A stretch of 64,000 nucleotides of DNA from Gamsiella multidivaricata (Eukaryota > Mortierellomycota > Mortierellomycetes > Mortierellales > Mortierellaceae), in assembly GCF_025024155.1 (NCBI RefSeq), contig NW_026251819.1:1-64000 (forward strand), in the 5' to 3' direction. Position 1 is the first letter of the stretch; the number at the start of each line of letters is the position of its first letter. A program made the translations under genes and the position numbers. Shown here piece by piece: positions 46,764 through 63,995 of this stretch. Below the pieces are notes generated by a model. The model made no database searches, was not told the origin of the DNA, and worked only from the letters and a program-made list of their open reading frames with translations.

Positions 46764-47762
46764 ATGGCCAATCAGTCTACAGCATCAACCATCGGATCGA
46801 TCCCAAAGTTTGAGTCTACACTTGTGATTGCATTCCCAGACGTACTTTTGGCAGGACCCAAGATCTTGCTCAGTGCTGCCGATGCACACACCAATGGCAC
46901 GTCGATTCCAACATGGTCCCATTATTGCTCAAGGTCATCAAAAAACAGTAACGCCGGAAGCAACAGCCGATCAAATTTCGCGGCCACGAATAAGATCCAG
47001 CATTCCACAGCAGCAGTTGACGCGAACCAACAGAGGATGAGCCTATTGACCATCGTTGTAGCACCACCAACTATGGAACAGGCGTCCTATCTGTGCGAGG
47101 CTATTGTCAACCAGGCACAAACCTCAGGTACAGAGAAGATCATCCTGGTTGCCGCGTCAAATTTCGCAACAAAGGAGCAGCGGACACATGTGGTGCAAAT
47201 TCATCATGGTATGCTCTATACACTAGTTCTGCATGATAAAGAAGAGTCGGAAACGGAATGAAAGGGGCCAGGGCCTCAGTATTGACGTTTGTATGTTTGG
47301 ATAACCTATGAAAATGTATTAGATGGAGCGGTCGAGTTCCCAGCAGTACCGAGGGATGTGGCATTGGGAGATCATATCCTGAACACGTTCTTGACCCTGC
47401 TGACGTTTGCTGGCGTTCCTACAACGGCATTGGTGCATCCTGCCAAGAAGGGGACAGGTCTCAAGGAATCCCAGGTAAGGGAATAAAATGGGCACCGGTA
47501 TTTGACTAGGACATTACTCAGACTGATGCTAATACGTTTTTGTATTTTTATTATTATTATATTAATTTTATTTTTTTTGCCCCATTTGGCTACGCACAAA
47601 AACCATCGTCAATACTAGACTGTCCTCGAGAACTTGACTACATCGCTGGCATTAGTGATTGGAGATAAGAACTCGGCTGTATTTTCGGCAGAGAGAGCCA
47701 TTCAGTATAGCGTGCTAAGGAGCGAGGACGACGGCAGTGTCGAGAGTATGATGTATCTGTAG
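46764..47762 (+). CDS. Small protein resembling proteasome assembly chaperone 1 (PSMG1/Pba1), tentative
   Basis: Exons 46764-47208, 47323-47474, 47619-47762; 741 nt, 246 aa, in frame. N-terminal strand FESTLVIAFPDVLLAG, a low-complexity Ser/Asn insert, then MSLLTIVVAPPTMEQASYLCEAI, EKIILVAASNFATKEQRT and, after the first intron, VALGDHILNTFLTLLTFAGVPTTALVHPAKK. The alternating strand and long helix layout and the length fit a PAC1-like chaperone that assembles the 20S proteasome alpha ring, but similarity by eye is weak. If wrong it is a conserved fungal protein of unknown function. Confidence 0.4.
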
Positions 47763-48158
47763 GGGAGCTGGAGATGGGGCATGATATAAAATAAAATCTC
47801 ATTTTGGTTGGCACCTACCCCTCGATGGAGTCCTTGGATAGCCATGGACAGGGCTGCAGCTGCAGGATAGATAGAGCCTGCCCCTCAAAAAGGGCAAGTC
47901 TTGGAGTCGCTGAGACGCATTTTTACATCTCGCATTTCCCGATCAGAGCGGGTTACATGGTTTGGTAGTAGCGGACTTCATTGTTGCGTGCTTGATTTCT
48001 CTTACTGCATATGGCTGTGTGTTGTCGCCATAAAACAGATTCGCAATCACAACCCTCTCTCTTTCTCTCTCTGTTCATCCTGCCTCTCATCGCTCTCACG
48101 ATCGCCTTTTTTTTTTTTTTTGTCGCCCACTCGCTTCGCACTTCTCCTCCGCCTCAGC

Positions 48159-48189
<31 letters not shown>

Positions 48190-48199
48190 GCCCAATCCG
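47763..48199 (+). promoter_or_regulatory. Promoter and leader of the Spt23/Mga2-like gene
   Basis: 437 bp; contains poly-pyrimidine runs, a T17-type run near 48105-48121 and a (CAGA)n repeat at about 48160-48189 just before the chosen ATG. An upstream ATG at 48011 is in frame but would add a hydrophobic, repeat-coded N-terminus, so 48200 is preferred. Confidence 0.45.
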
Positions 48200-53386
<5,187 letters not shown>

Positions 53387-53581
53387 ACGTAGACGAAGTG
53401 CAAAGATCATGTTTGGTTTCTCTTCTGTATCCTCATTTTTCAGTTCTGTTTGTATTATTAAGATATTACATTTAATAGATCCATACGTTAAACAACGCTG
53501 AAAAGACGAGACGAATTACTTACCGCCAAAAAATGGGCTAGCGGACTGTAGTGTGTACCGTGGTGTGTTTGCTATTTGCAG

Positions 53582-53841
53582 AATACGACTTTGTTGCGGT
53601 AATTCGTGCCAGTGCGACATGGATCGACAAGCAAACAGTGGGCGCTGGAATCGAAACCGTGGCCAAGACTCTAGAGCTGACTCTTCCCGTACAGTCCACG
53701 CCCACTGCTGATCCATCCAAGGTGTGATCAACACTGTCCTTAACCTGGACCAAGCAAAGAATGGATGCTGCATAGGACTTGCAAGGCTATGTCAGAAAGC
53801 TCTTGAGAGGTTCTGAGGAGGAGGAGAGGGAAGGAGAGTAG
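53582..53841 (+). other. Two linked exon-like segments of an unidentified small gene
   Basis: 53582-53721 (acceptor TATTTGCAG before it, donor GTGTGA after it) reads YDFVAVIRASATWIDKQTVG and on to TLELTLPVQSTPTADPSK; a 54-nt intron with TTAAC branch-like motif and CATAG acceptor leads to 53776-53841, DLQGYVRKLLRGSEEEEREGE then TAG. Frames join exactly. No convincing first exon is found in the 195 bp after the Spt23-like stop, so it could be a small gene with a short first exon, or a remnant. Not recognised. Confidence 0.35.
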
Positions 53842-54299
53842 TACTTCCTTCGTCTTTTACCATCATTCGGTCCCTTGGATGGATTCATTAGGCAAGACAT
53901 ACGAGATTTTCTTTGAAGACGTTTGCTGCTCGAAATTTTGATAGGAAAATGAGGCAAGTCGCATCGGCTGCCTGCGCATAATGCCGACTAGAATTTTATG
54001 TCCTCGCCCCGAGTTTTCGTCCTGTTTGGATTGCTAGGCTATAGTGCACTTGAGAATTCAGGTAGGCGATGGACTGATGGTCATGTTTGGTGGCAAAGAG
54101 CACAGCAAACGCACGCGTCCTGGAACATGGTTTGAAGGTCGTGTTGAACAGCACGGCACATGACAAATCTTCCTATCCCAGTTGCATGTTTAAATAGAAC
54201 AATGAAGGTTTTATGCTAACATGTTTTGTGAAAGGAAATGCGATTAAGAGTTCTAGCGTTACAGTTATCTTTCCCTTGATGGGCAGCTGACCGGTATGT
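53842..54299. other. Intergenic between the exon pair and KAP123 3' end
   Basis: 458 bp with no convincing frame on either strand. KAP123 ends at 54300 on the minus strand, so its 3' UTR lies here. Confidence 0.4.
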
Positions 54300-57200
54300 C
54301 TACTGAAGATAGGCGCTAAGGGGAGAGGCGCCAATGGCCAATGCCGGGAACTGTGAGTTGAGGGCCTTAATGATCTCGATCATCTCTTGGCGAGTGTGGG
54401 GCTTGAGCTCATCCTCCTTTGATAAGACCTCGGCAAAGATCGACAGCAGCTGATTCAGGTTGTTGAAGACCCAGGTGTTCTGGGACTGGATCAACGAGAA
54501 CAGCAGCTTGTACACGGGCTCGTTTTCCTCATAATCACGCTTCAAGGGCAGAGCCTGGACAAAGACTGGCAGGATTTGCTCGATAGGCACAGCGTTGGGG
54601 TGCTTCATGATCATGCGCGCCACAGCACCACAGGCATTGTCCGTGACATTGTCCAAGTTCTGGCCTTGGAACAAGGGGTATAAGGCCGCCAGAAGAGTGG
54701 GATATTCAGACGAGATGTCGAGGTTGGTGTTCTGACAGAGGGCTCCAATTGTGTAGGCGGCGTTGCTGCGGACCTCGGCCTCCTCGTCCGAAAGACCCTT
54801 GACAGCAATTGGGAAGATCACTTCCGTAAATTCAGTCACACCGCTCAGCATGCCGGCGGCGATCTCACCCAGGCATCCGATCGCCATCGAGCGCTCGCTC
54901 GTGGGCTTGGACTTTTTGTAATACTTGGCAATGTGGGGAATAAAGACCTTGGCATAAGGGACAAAGCTCTCGCCCAAGGCTGCTGCCAAGGCGCCCACCA
55001 AATCCGAGGCAGATGAGATCAACAGTGCATCAAACTCGGCCTGTTCGTCTTCATCCAACAGGCCCTCATCATCGGCAAGTTCCTGCTGGCAGTAGGCTTT
55101 CTTCTCAAAGATCAGGTTCAAGTGCTCGGCAATAGCAGTGATATCTATGAACAATCGCAATTAAAAACTTCCAGTTAATAACAATTAAACAGTATCCAAA
55201 CGTTGGGTAGATCAAACCTCTGTAGGACTTACGATCGGCAATAATGCCAGGGCCACAAAGCTTGACAGTTTCGACCATCTCCTGACAGACCTGAACAACG
55301 ACCATTCTATGTCGTGGTAGAAGGTAGTACGAGTGACCCCAATATGTTAGCGTTCATCGTCTCAAATATACAGAATATCCTGGTAAACTGCTGAGAGAGC
55401 ACTGTGTTTTTGTTCAGTTTCAATCGATACATCTCATGACTAAATCGAATTGAGCTGGATTTAAAGTAACTGTGCTGAGATCATCATTGAAATCCCCCTC
55501 CCCCTCCGGTCCATGCTCCATCATTATTTGTAAGAAATGGATTAGTCGAACTTACTTGTCATCTTCATCCTCCCAGATAGAAAGGATGGCTGGCATCACC
55601 AAAGAGTTGAGCTGGGCAACATTGTCATGAAGGGGGATAGCAACAGGAAGACCAGCCTTCCACTCCTCGCAGTTCGACAATTTGTAGAAGGTGCGCAAGA
55701 AGTTAAACAAGGCGCCACAGGAAGCCTTGCGGACACCGTCAGACATGTGCGTAGTCAAGTCGATCAACTCCTTGACACTCGACTCGACATAGGGCAAGAA
55801 TGCGGACCGAGTGTGTTGGAAGAACTCCCCGATGGTGTCAGCAGCAACCTCTTTCTCATCAGCAACAGCCGAGCGGAAGACGTAGTTCAGATCCTCCGAG
55901 GTATCCTCTCCATCATCGTCGACGGCGCCATTGTCATTGTCGAAGCGGGTGGTATTCTCGTCCAATTGGCACGAAGCGATCAATTGAGGAACAATGCCGG
56001 CCAAGTAAGGCGAAAATTCGTCTTCAAAGACCTGGGCAATTCCAGCAAAGAAGTAGTAACCGCACTCACGGAGGCGGGTGTTGTCCAAAAGTAATCCTTC
56101 CATAGCCAAGTTCATGAGGTCGTTCAAGTGGGGCTATAATGAACCAAATATGAGCATAGTAGGTTAGTATCGTGCACAGAGTATCCAGGATGGGATGATC
56201 CGAACTACAGATCAAATGCTTTGCATACTTACTCGGAAAGCATCCTTGCCAACAGCAGCAGCAATGGCGCCGAGGGCATCAGTAGAGACAGCACGGAGCA
56301 TGAGCTCGTCTTCGTTGGAGTGAAGGGTCATCAAGTGCTGGAGACGCTTCATGACTTCGGGAAAGTAAGGCGTGAACTCGGAGCCAGAGGCATGAGCGGC
56401 ACTACCGATGGCAGCAACAACAATGGCGCGAGTCTCGCCCTGAGCGTGATCGAGCATGTGCAGCAACTTTTCCATCAGGACAGGGAGGTACTGGAGGATG
56501 TTCTCGCCCAAGCCCTCCAAGATGGCGTCTAAGGCATTGCAGGCCTGCTTGGTGATCTCGGGAGTAGGTTCATTCATGAGATTGAAGACCAAGGGCAAAA
56601 GAGTGGCGTGGTTCTCGGCGACCTCCTGATCAAATTCCTCAGCGAACGAGCTCAGAGCCATACAGGCAGCACGGCGCACATTGGCCTCGGGATCCTGGAG
56701 GCCAGCGCAAACAACCAAGAGAAGATCATTGAACTTGGGGCGGATGAAATCGACAGAGCCTTCGACCAGGACAGCCAAGGTGACCATTGCGGCCTTGCGA
56801 TACAAGGGATCCGCATTGGCCATGTAGGCGAGAATGCCCTCCATGGCGACGGGGAAAACCTGCTGAGGAGGAAGGTTTGTGGCAAGAGTGTTGATGACCT
56901 TAAAGGCGAGACGAGCAGGCGAGTCCTCGTCCGAATCCTCTGGCTCCTCTTCGGCAGCAATGGGCATCAAGGCTTGGATCATAGGAGTAACCAGCTTAAG
57001 GCGCTGGATCTTAGTCTTCTTGTAGGCAATGGCCCACATGAGGAAGGAGAGACTCTGGACACGCATGACGGGCTCATAGGTCTTATTGGCACCAACGTTC
57101 AGGAAGAACTGGATCAAGTTCTGGATGTGCTTAGAGAGAATAGGGACCTCGAGCAATAAAAGCGTATCAAAAACGTCGAAGCACTTGGCAGCAGACTCCT

Positions 57201-58449
57201 CGTCGCTGTCGTTGAGGCACTGTTGGAGAACGTTGACCATATGGGGAACGAGCTCAGAGAACATGGCGATTTCGTCCTTCTGGTCCTCCTCGATAAAGTC
57301 GGCTATCTTGCCCAAGGCTTGGACAGTGGTGATACGGACGATCTGTGAATCGGGGTCGACAATGGTGCGGCTGAACAATTCCAAGAGCTGGCGCAAGTTG
57401 TCGGAAAAAGCATCGGTGACTTCAAAGATGGCATAGATCACATAAACACCGACCTCGCGGTGTCCGGCGGTGCTGCTGTTGGAGCACTGGAACAGAAAAG
57501 CGAGGAGCTCGTTCCAGGTGTTGGCAGGAATCTCGAGTCTTCCGACGGTGGCGATGACACGAGCGGTCGAATGACGGGGAAGAGCCCTAATAAGATAAAA
57601 ACAAGAAATGGCTACATACTTAGCAAGAGAGAACCAACACTAAAGGCAGGTTCAACAATATCCCACGGACGCAGCTGAAAAAAAAAAAAAAAAACCTTAC
57701 TCCTGTTCGCTCAGGATGATTTCCAAGAGCTTAGCCTTGACGTTGGTGCGGACGTCTTGCTCCATCTTTGTCCACCAGGTCGAGATCTGCTTGCGGAGCT
57801 CGACCGCAGCAAGTTGACGGATCTAGCGGAGAGTAATTCGCAACAACAAACGCGCCAAGGCATGATTAGATAAGACGTGTGTGATTTGGTCTGCCTTTTG
57901 TTTGTTTGTTTTTGCATTTTTTTTTTTTTTTTTTTTCCTTCGCGGGTGCTCTCAGAATCTTGTTGAAGGTGCTTTCTTGAGCCGCTGACAAAAAAAAGTG
58001 TAGAACGCCACTCCTTCAGGAAGAAGACGTACGCACACAAGGGCAACAAAGACAGCCATCCCAATGAGGCCAATTGAACCCACACTCCACATATGCATGC
58101 CCGCTGATTATGATCGAGCTATTACCTCCTTTTGGGGCGAAGTCTGGATGATATGGACAAGGGCGGGGACGCAGTTGGCATCAGCAAAGAACTGGGAGTT
58201 CAATGCCTTGGTGGCCTGTAATCATAAGAAATGACAAGATACAGAGGCAGAAGGGGATTAGTATTTTCGGTTGCGGCTGATCAGGATCAGGATCAGGATC
58301 AGGATGGATTGCAGCCAGGCACGGTTGAGGGAAGGATCCGAAAGTAGATCCAGTGTTGGACGAGAACGCACCTCCTTGATCTGATTGCTGTCGTTCGAAA
58401 AGAGGACCTGCTGCAGGGTCTGCTCGAGGCCAGCCACGTATTGCTCCAT
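54300..58449 (-). CDS. KAP123: Importin-4 / Kap123 karyopherin
   Basis: Beta-karyopherin that imports ribosomal proteins and histones. Exons 58449-58372, 58215-58126, 57822-57701, 57586-56233, 56133-55556, 55306-55233, 55144-54300; 3141 nt, 1046 aa (family about 1080-1110). Start MEQYVAGLEQTLQQVLFSND. The importin N-domain follows (ATKALNSQFFADANCVPALV, IRQLAAVELRKQISTWW), then HEAT repeats through the whole protein, for example VRITTVQALGKIADFIEED, LYRKAAMVTLAVLVEG, ANVRRAACMALSSFAEEFDQ, DNTRLRECGYYFFAGIAQVF and EVRSNAAYTIGALCQNTNLD. An acidic loop (TSEDLNYVFRSAVADEK region) is typical. Introns sit mostly near the 5' end; one contains a long poly-T run and another a GGATCA tandem repeat near 58282-58303. 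Confidence 0.92.
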
Positions 58450-59439
58450 GCTGAGGTACAGAGTGGGGAGGAACGAAGAAAAAGAGGAGAAAGAGGAGGT
58501 GAAGAAGAAGCGACGGCAAAAACGAGGTCGCTTGTAGGTCTACAGGTCTGCTCTGTTTAAAAGGAAGCCGCTTCCAAGATCTTGGACTCTCGTCCAGCGC
58601 ATTTCTTTTACATGGAGTCGAATCAGTTAAATGAAAATCTAGAGGGAAGCCTAGGGCATTCCACGTGAGGATTCACGTACACAGGCTGGCTATATCTCAG
58701 CAGCGTACCTGATGACGCTCCCCCGCTTGGACCCAAGCAAGCTGCTTCCAATGCATCATGTCCCGTTAAGGATAAAAGGGTAAAGGGTAGAGGATCATAA
58801 TGGGCCGTGGAGTGGACGCAGTGATAAGCAGCCCAATGGTGCCCATCGGGGGCATGTGTGGGAAGGACAGCGTCTGGCACAGCTCGAATGGGGGCTCTCG
58901 GCAGCTCTGCGACCCCTCGCCGTGGCCTGGTCTGCTGGGGTGGGATGCGTTTGAGGACGGGTCGTTTCTTTTTAAGGTGGGCTTGCCCAGCCGCAAATGA
59001 TATATGATATCATCCTCGGGCCTAAAGGAAAAAGAAAGACCCCCCAGCAAATCAGCCTCCTCGCTTTTCTTTTCCCAAGTCTTGGTGTGTGGGGCCCCGG
59101 TCCAACCAACTGCCGACTTCGCCGGACAGCCAGACACACAGCCAGACACAGAGACGTAGCTTCTTCTTCGTCTCTAGATACTTTGCAATAAAAGCGCCCA
59201 TGGTGGCCGCCCTGTCTTCCCACTCCGCCCTTGTTCCTCCAGCAATCAATCCTCATCCCAGATTCTTCTTTCTCCCCCCCACACTCCCGCCCTCTCCACA
59301 CTCCTTTCGTCTCTGCCCCTGCCCCTTTCGGCCCTGCTGTCCCTTATCCTCTCTGTCTGCAGGCACACATTCACACATTCACACATTCACACTTCACACT
59401 TCACAGAAAAGCCATTGAATACCTCACCACCGGAGGAAA
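58450..59439. promoter_or_regulatory. Divergent intergenic region between KAP123 and the 486-aa gene
   Basis: 990 bp. Holds no recognisable gene; frames on both strands are short or low-complexity. The leader before 59440 has tandem CACACATT(CACACATT)n repeats at about 59366-59405 and an AGCCAGACACAC direct repeat at about 59127-59150. Pyrimidine-rich leader for the plus-strand gene at 59262-59345. Confidence 0.45.
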
Positions 59440-60900
59440 ATGTCACTGCTGCCCGCCTTGTCCTTTGAAGACCTCCCCAAGCGAGATCCATCCGTCCGGC
59501 GACCGAAACGCTGCCTCGGCCTCCCATCGCTCGTCGTCCAGCGCAACGACGGGTTCGAAAACATGATGATCGACTCGGCGATCGTCTGCACCCCTCCACT
59601 CGATATCGAGTCCGACTCTGGTGACGACGACGATGCTGAGCCCTCGATGCGATCCCCGGTCTCGTCTCCTTCCCTACAGCCCGTATCCATCCTCATCGAT
59701 CGTAAACGCAAAGATTCACAAGAGCATACCTCGTCCATCCACCTCCTAGACCGCAACCAGAGTGAGCACGAGGTCGGACATGCTCCCCCTGCGCTCGATA
59801 ACTATGGCAAAGGCGCACAAGGCCGTCGTCCCACTGTCACCTTTGACCTCGAGACGGACGAACCTCCCTCACCCCCAGCAAAGCTCAATGCCCGTTTCTC
59901 ATTGGACTCGAATCAACGATCCATCCGCTTCTGTCATCATGATGATGATAATGACGATGAAGCGGACGAGAACAGTCTGTCCGATTCTGATGCCGGCGAC
60001 GAGGCCTCGACTGGTCTCCAACAACCTCTGTCCAATCCTGAGGATCGTGACCATGTTCACAAGGCGGAGAAAGCCTTCCGCCGGGTGTCCATCTCGCTAC
60101 CCGTTGACGATGCCGATGCGAATGAGAATGCCGTTGAAAACACCGACGTTTTACATCATCCATCAACGAGCACATTTGTTGATTCTGATGACGATGCCAC
60201 TGAAGCGACAAAGGCCGTAATTAGCGATAGCAATGCACCTCAAGATGCGATCCTAGACCACGTCTTCAATGGAGCTGCACCTCAAGACATGTTAGTGGCT
60301 CTAATCGAGCGATCCTCTGAGCTTAAGGCGCTGGCCGCCCGTCACTCGGAATTCTTCAATCTCATCTACAGCAGCCTCTCTAAGGCCGTCCGCGACGATT
60401 TCAAGAAGCTGCTTTTCATGCCAAGGGAAGAGCTCTCGGATCGAGACTGGATGGACGCCATTACTGACAGACTTAGCCCCCTGCCTCCATGCATCCTCGA
60501 AAAGTTCAAGGGTATCGTCGGCTGGATCGGACCTGACTGCGAAGGGGATGAAAATGTACTTTGGGGTGAAGATGAGTATGGCTACCGCGATTCGTCGTTC
60601 GAGCAGGTCCAAATCAAGTGGCTGCGAGATATTGAGGACTTTACTCTCGAGACCTTCAAGCAGTGCTATCCACAGTTCTTCATCAATGCGAACGAGCAAC
60701 TGAGAGGCCGGCGTATGTCTCATGGCGGGGACCAGCGAGACCAATATGTGATCTTTTGCGAGACCCTAGGCCTGACCCGGACGGACCTTCCCTGCGATAA
60801 CGCCTGGGCCAGACGCATGAACGGCTGTCTCGAAAAACATCCAGAGCTGCTGTTGCAGCTCAAGGAGATTATCGCGTACGAGGTTGGATACGACGATTAG
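59440..60900 (+). CDS. Acidic protein of unknown function, 486 aa, single exon
   Basis: Not recognised. ATG 59440 (MSLLPALSFEDLPKRDPSVR) to TAG 60900 without introns. N-terminal half is Asp/Ser/Pro-rich with acidic runs (SDSGDDDDAEPS, HHDDDNDDEADENSLSDSDA) and short motifs such as GRRPTVTFDLETDEPPSPP and FRRVSISLPV, probably disordered and phosphorylated. The C-terminal half (about 290-486) looks folded: DMLVALIERSSELKALAARH, FFNLIYSSLSKAVRDDFKKL, PPCILEKFKGIVGWIGPDC, DFTLETFKQCYPQFFINANE, CLEKHPELLLQLKEIIAYEV. Helical, with Trp/Cys residues. No enzyme motif seen. Nuclear regulatory protein is a guess from composition only. Confidence 0.7.
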   Translation: MSLLPALSFEDLPKRDPSVRRPKRCLGLPSLVVQRNDGFENMMIDSAIVCTPPLDIESDSGDDDDAEPSMRSPVSSPSLQPVSILIDRKRKDSQEHTSSIHLLDRNQSEHEVGHAPPALDNYGKGAQGRRPTVTFDLETDEPPSPPAKLNARFSLDSNQRSIRFCHHDDDNDDEADENSLSDSDAGDEASTGLQQPLSNPEDRDHVHKAEKAFRRVSISLPVDDADANENAVENTDVLHHPSTSTFVDSDDDATEATKAVISDSNAPQDAILDHVFNGAAPQDMLVALIERSSELKALAARHSEFFNLIYSSLSKAVRDDFKKLLFMPREELSDRDWMDAITDRLSPLPPCILEKFKGIVGWIGPDCEGDENVLWGEDEYGYRDSSFEQVQIKWLRDIEDFTLETFKQCYPQFFINANEQLRGRRMSHGGDQRDQYVIFCETLGLTRTDLPCDNAWARRMNGCLEKHPELLLQLKEIIAYEVGYDD

Positions 60901-63665
60901 TGCACCTGCATGAGCGATATTTTCATCGCATTGCTCTCTGTTTCTGTCCTTCGCATTTTCCAGCACTTACTCTTTTTTGCCGTTGTTGTAGTTCTTCTTG
61001 TCCCCGCCTAACTCCAGTACGGACTATATATTCACCATATCTTGTAAATTTTGTCCTTAGTCTAGTTTTCAGTTTGGGTTTTTTTGTTTGTCCTTATCTC
61101 TGTACATTTCACATACATTAGTTATATTAGTTTGCAGCACCTAACACAAAAAACGAGACAATTTCGGTGCTACCGGTGTTTGTTGGCGTTTTCTTTTCGG
61201 TCTAAACGACAAACGACAGCGCCATGTAGAATAAACTCAAGGGCCCCCGCCGCCTTAATACAACCCCGTGTTTGCCTTGCATTCTGCCATAGCACTCTTC
61301 AGCAGAAAGAAAACGTGATGGGATCGCCATTTCGAGTACGGCTGTCTCTTGAGGACCAACACACTGTGCTCGCTGTGCAAAGTGTAAAGAACCAGGTCTC
61401 AAGGAACGTGGTAGAATGAACACAATGTCTCTCAATAGCAAACTGACCTTCTCGTTCCTGGGGTCAGTGCGTTGTTAGACTATTGACATCATCGTGCTTT
61501 TCCATGTACTATAGGATAGAAAGGCGTGATGTTGATCCTAGAAGTGAGCAACTGCTTTTAAGTCAATGCAGTCTGTGGCTCGCCTGCACGCCTGAGGGGA
61601 TCTGGCGTCAATAAATAAATATATGTCTTCTCGATGCACGTAGAAGTCAACGACAAACATCAGCCCCTTCGTCGTAGCATTCGTATGCATACTACAGCGT
61701 CTGAAAAAAAAAAAGAGGGAGGGGGCGGGGGCTGGTAGATGCACGCTGTTCGTTTTTTTTTCAGCCGACTTGTGTGGCAAGAGCGCGCGCTATCTCTCGA
61801 AAACCATTCAGAGTATTTCATCGCGGATTGGATTTTCGCCTACATGCCTTGCTCCGTCTAAGTTTTAGGGTTCAATTTCCGTATCCCACTGTGCTGCCCC
61901 ACCCGGCTCTTAGAATTGCTGTTGCTGTTGTTGTTGCGGGCGTGTCAGCTCTGGGGACCCACTCTTGGGGCTCTATGAGCCGGAGGGAAGCGTGGGCCAT
62001 ATTGTGGACAGCATTATGGTTTCGATCTCTCTCTTGGGTGCATTGGTGGTCTGACCCTCGACCTTTCCTAAGTACTGCACTGGCAGTATGTCATAGAGAC
62101 GGCTTGGTGTCCGTCTCGCAGAACAATCCTAATGTCCTCCAAGTTCTACTTCTTTGTATTCGACACGATAGCACCCCTTCGGCTCCTTCTTTCTCGGCTA
62201 AAGACCAAGCAGTTGGCCTGTGGACGTACCCGTCCGTAGTGGTCGATCTCGTTAAAACGTATTTCTTCTGCTGATACCCTGCATCGATTTCTGCATCGTA
62301 TTTCTTGGGTATTGGTAACCTATCCTTGAGGAATTTTGACAGAGCCGCCCGAGCAGCATGGTCTCGTTCGTTTTGCTGGACATTTGCCGCGTGCTGACTG
62401 CAAGTGTTCTGCTTCTGTGAATCCTGGAACGTGAAGAAGATGCGGTTGCAGAGCTTGGGTGCGCCCGTGGAGAGGGTCGATGAGGAATGTTTTTTTGGTG
62501 TAGTTCAGCTCCCGGTGAAAGAAGAGGCTGAAGAACAAGTCTCCTGGGTGCCTCGATGCTTGATCTAGCGCCTGTGCTTCATTTCCTCCCAGTGCGTTGA
62601 CGACCATATCCTGCTTGGCTTGGCTGCGGTCAGCAAACAAAACTTGAATAAGCAATAAGCATATGCTCGGCTATAGTAAAATGCGTGTCTTTGAGGCCGC
62701 TCTCTGGCATGAACACCATTTGCTCGGAGGCCGAGAGATGGGAGCTCAGGAGCCAAAATAGGCTGATCTGATCGTGCTCGCTCGACGTCCATTTCTTCAA
62801 ATCAATGGACCGGATAATGCATGGCACCTGCGCCGTTCGCCTACTCTAGGTTACTTTGCCGCGCCTTCTCTACCAGATCAGTGGTGTTGCGCAGGAAATG
62901 CATCTGCAGCTGGTCGGCAAGAACCCGGACAACCTGACCCATAAAACTTGGGATGCCCGACCGGATGCCGTTGCTCGCTGGAATGGCATGATGCGTGTTG
63001 GAAAGGCTGCGCCTGTAGTTCCTTGTTACCTCCCTCGCACCGGCATTGGCTGTGGTATCCGCTCGTAGACTTTCTCCTGCTGTTCCTTCTTGGTCGTGGA
63101 TGGTCATGGTATCGCTGATGATGTCTTGAAAAAGTTATTGCTGCGGAAGCCACTAAGCTAGACAAATAGATCCCTCCTGTAATCGACGTCTGCTCGCGTC
63201 AGCTAGGGCGGGCTACCGTGACAGCGCCGATTTACACCGTAATCGCCTGCTGAGAGCATCTGACCGCGTCTGTCGCTGCAAGTATCATCTCTTGCATTGT
63301 GCGAACGGCGTGCTTGTGGAGCCGGTCCTGCTCTGCCTCGTCAGCATTCATGATCTCGGACAAACCAGCCCTCAACTGTGTCGAAAGAGCGCCACAGTTC
63401 AATACAACTGTCCCGAAATGGCGTTGAAGGGCATGTCCATGATGGCTGCTTGATTCCTGGACTTAGGTGTGTTCGTGCCAACGGTCTCAGAGGAAATGGC
63501 TCTCGCACATCTAGACGACGAGTTGAATATAGGTTTCGGTTTCGGCTTTCTCGTTTTCATTTGCTTTTTGGTTGGCATTAGAATGGCCGGGGCGAGTGCG
63601 TGGGTCGGGGATGGTGGAGTTCGGTATGGCTTGAGTCGGCACTGGTTCGGCGCCATGTACTCGTT
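60901..63665. other. No supported gene; possible decayed sequence
   Basis: The 3' flank of the 486-aa gene (T-rich, 60960-61180) is followed by about 2.5 kb in which frames are short and on both strands. On the minus strand fragments such as IRFNEIDHYGRVRPQANCLV (about 62200-62270) and FADRSQAKQDMVVNALGGNE (about 62575-62637) look protein-like but are separated by stops and frame changes. They could be parts of a degraded gene or of an intron-containing gene I cannot resolve. Confidence 0.35.
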
Positions 63666-63995
63666 TCATGTTGTTTGTGTGGCAGGAGGATTGGAGGCCG
63701 GGCCAATGAGAGGGGGCCGACGTCTCTCGTTATAATACTGTAATACCTTTACCATTGTAAGGCCGTGCGCATCTAGGGTGTTCTTAATAAGACCGCGCCC
63801 TCTCATATTCTCGACGTAGGCATTATTGATGGCTATACCGGCTACGATCCACATAACTGCACCGAGACCAAGTCGTTGAGGGACATCGGTCGAGACTTTG
63901 ATGCTCGGACCTGTTCTGGGAGCTTTGGCGGAAAAGAGAGTTAGAGTCGCTTGCTGCGACATACACAGGCGAAGGTTGGGTAGAGGTGCACACAT
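63666..63995 (-). CDS. Possible partial gene at the window edge
   Basis: A 109-codon frame with ATG at 63995, only 5 bp from the end of the window: begins MCAPLPNLRLCMSQQATLTL, has one hydrophobic segment (LGAVMWIVAGIAINNAYV) and ends GPASNPPATQTT. A short N-terminal basic/hydroxylated stretch followed by one membrane span could suit a small mitochondrial protein, but no family is recognised and the true 5' end may lie outside. Low confidence. Confidence 0.25.
   Translation of the reverse strand: MCAPLPNLRLCMSQQATLTLFSAKAPRTGPSIKVSTDVPQRLGLGAVMWIVAGIAINNAYVENMRGRGLIKNTLDAHGLTMVKVLQYYNERRRPPLIGPASNPPATQTT

Noticed and set aside
47953..48199. In-frame upstream ATG at 48011 for the Spt23-like gene
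   Set aside because: Would add a hydrophobic segment coded by pyrimidine and CAGA repeats, typical of leader sequence; 48200 is the better start, though not proven.
61774..62274. 166-codon plus-strand frame
   Set aside because: Arg/Trp-rich composition without domain or context; the opposite strand looks more protein-like but is broken.
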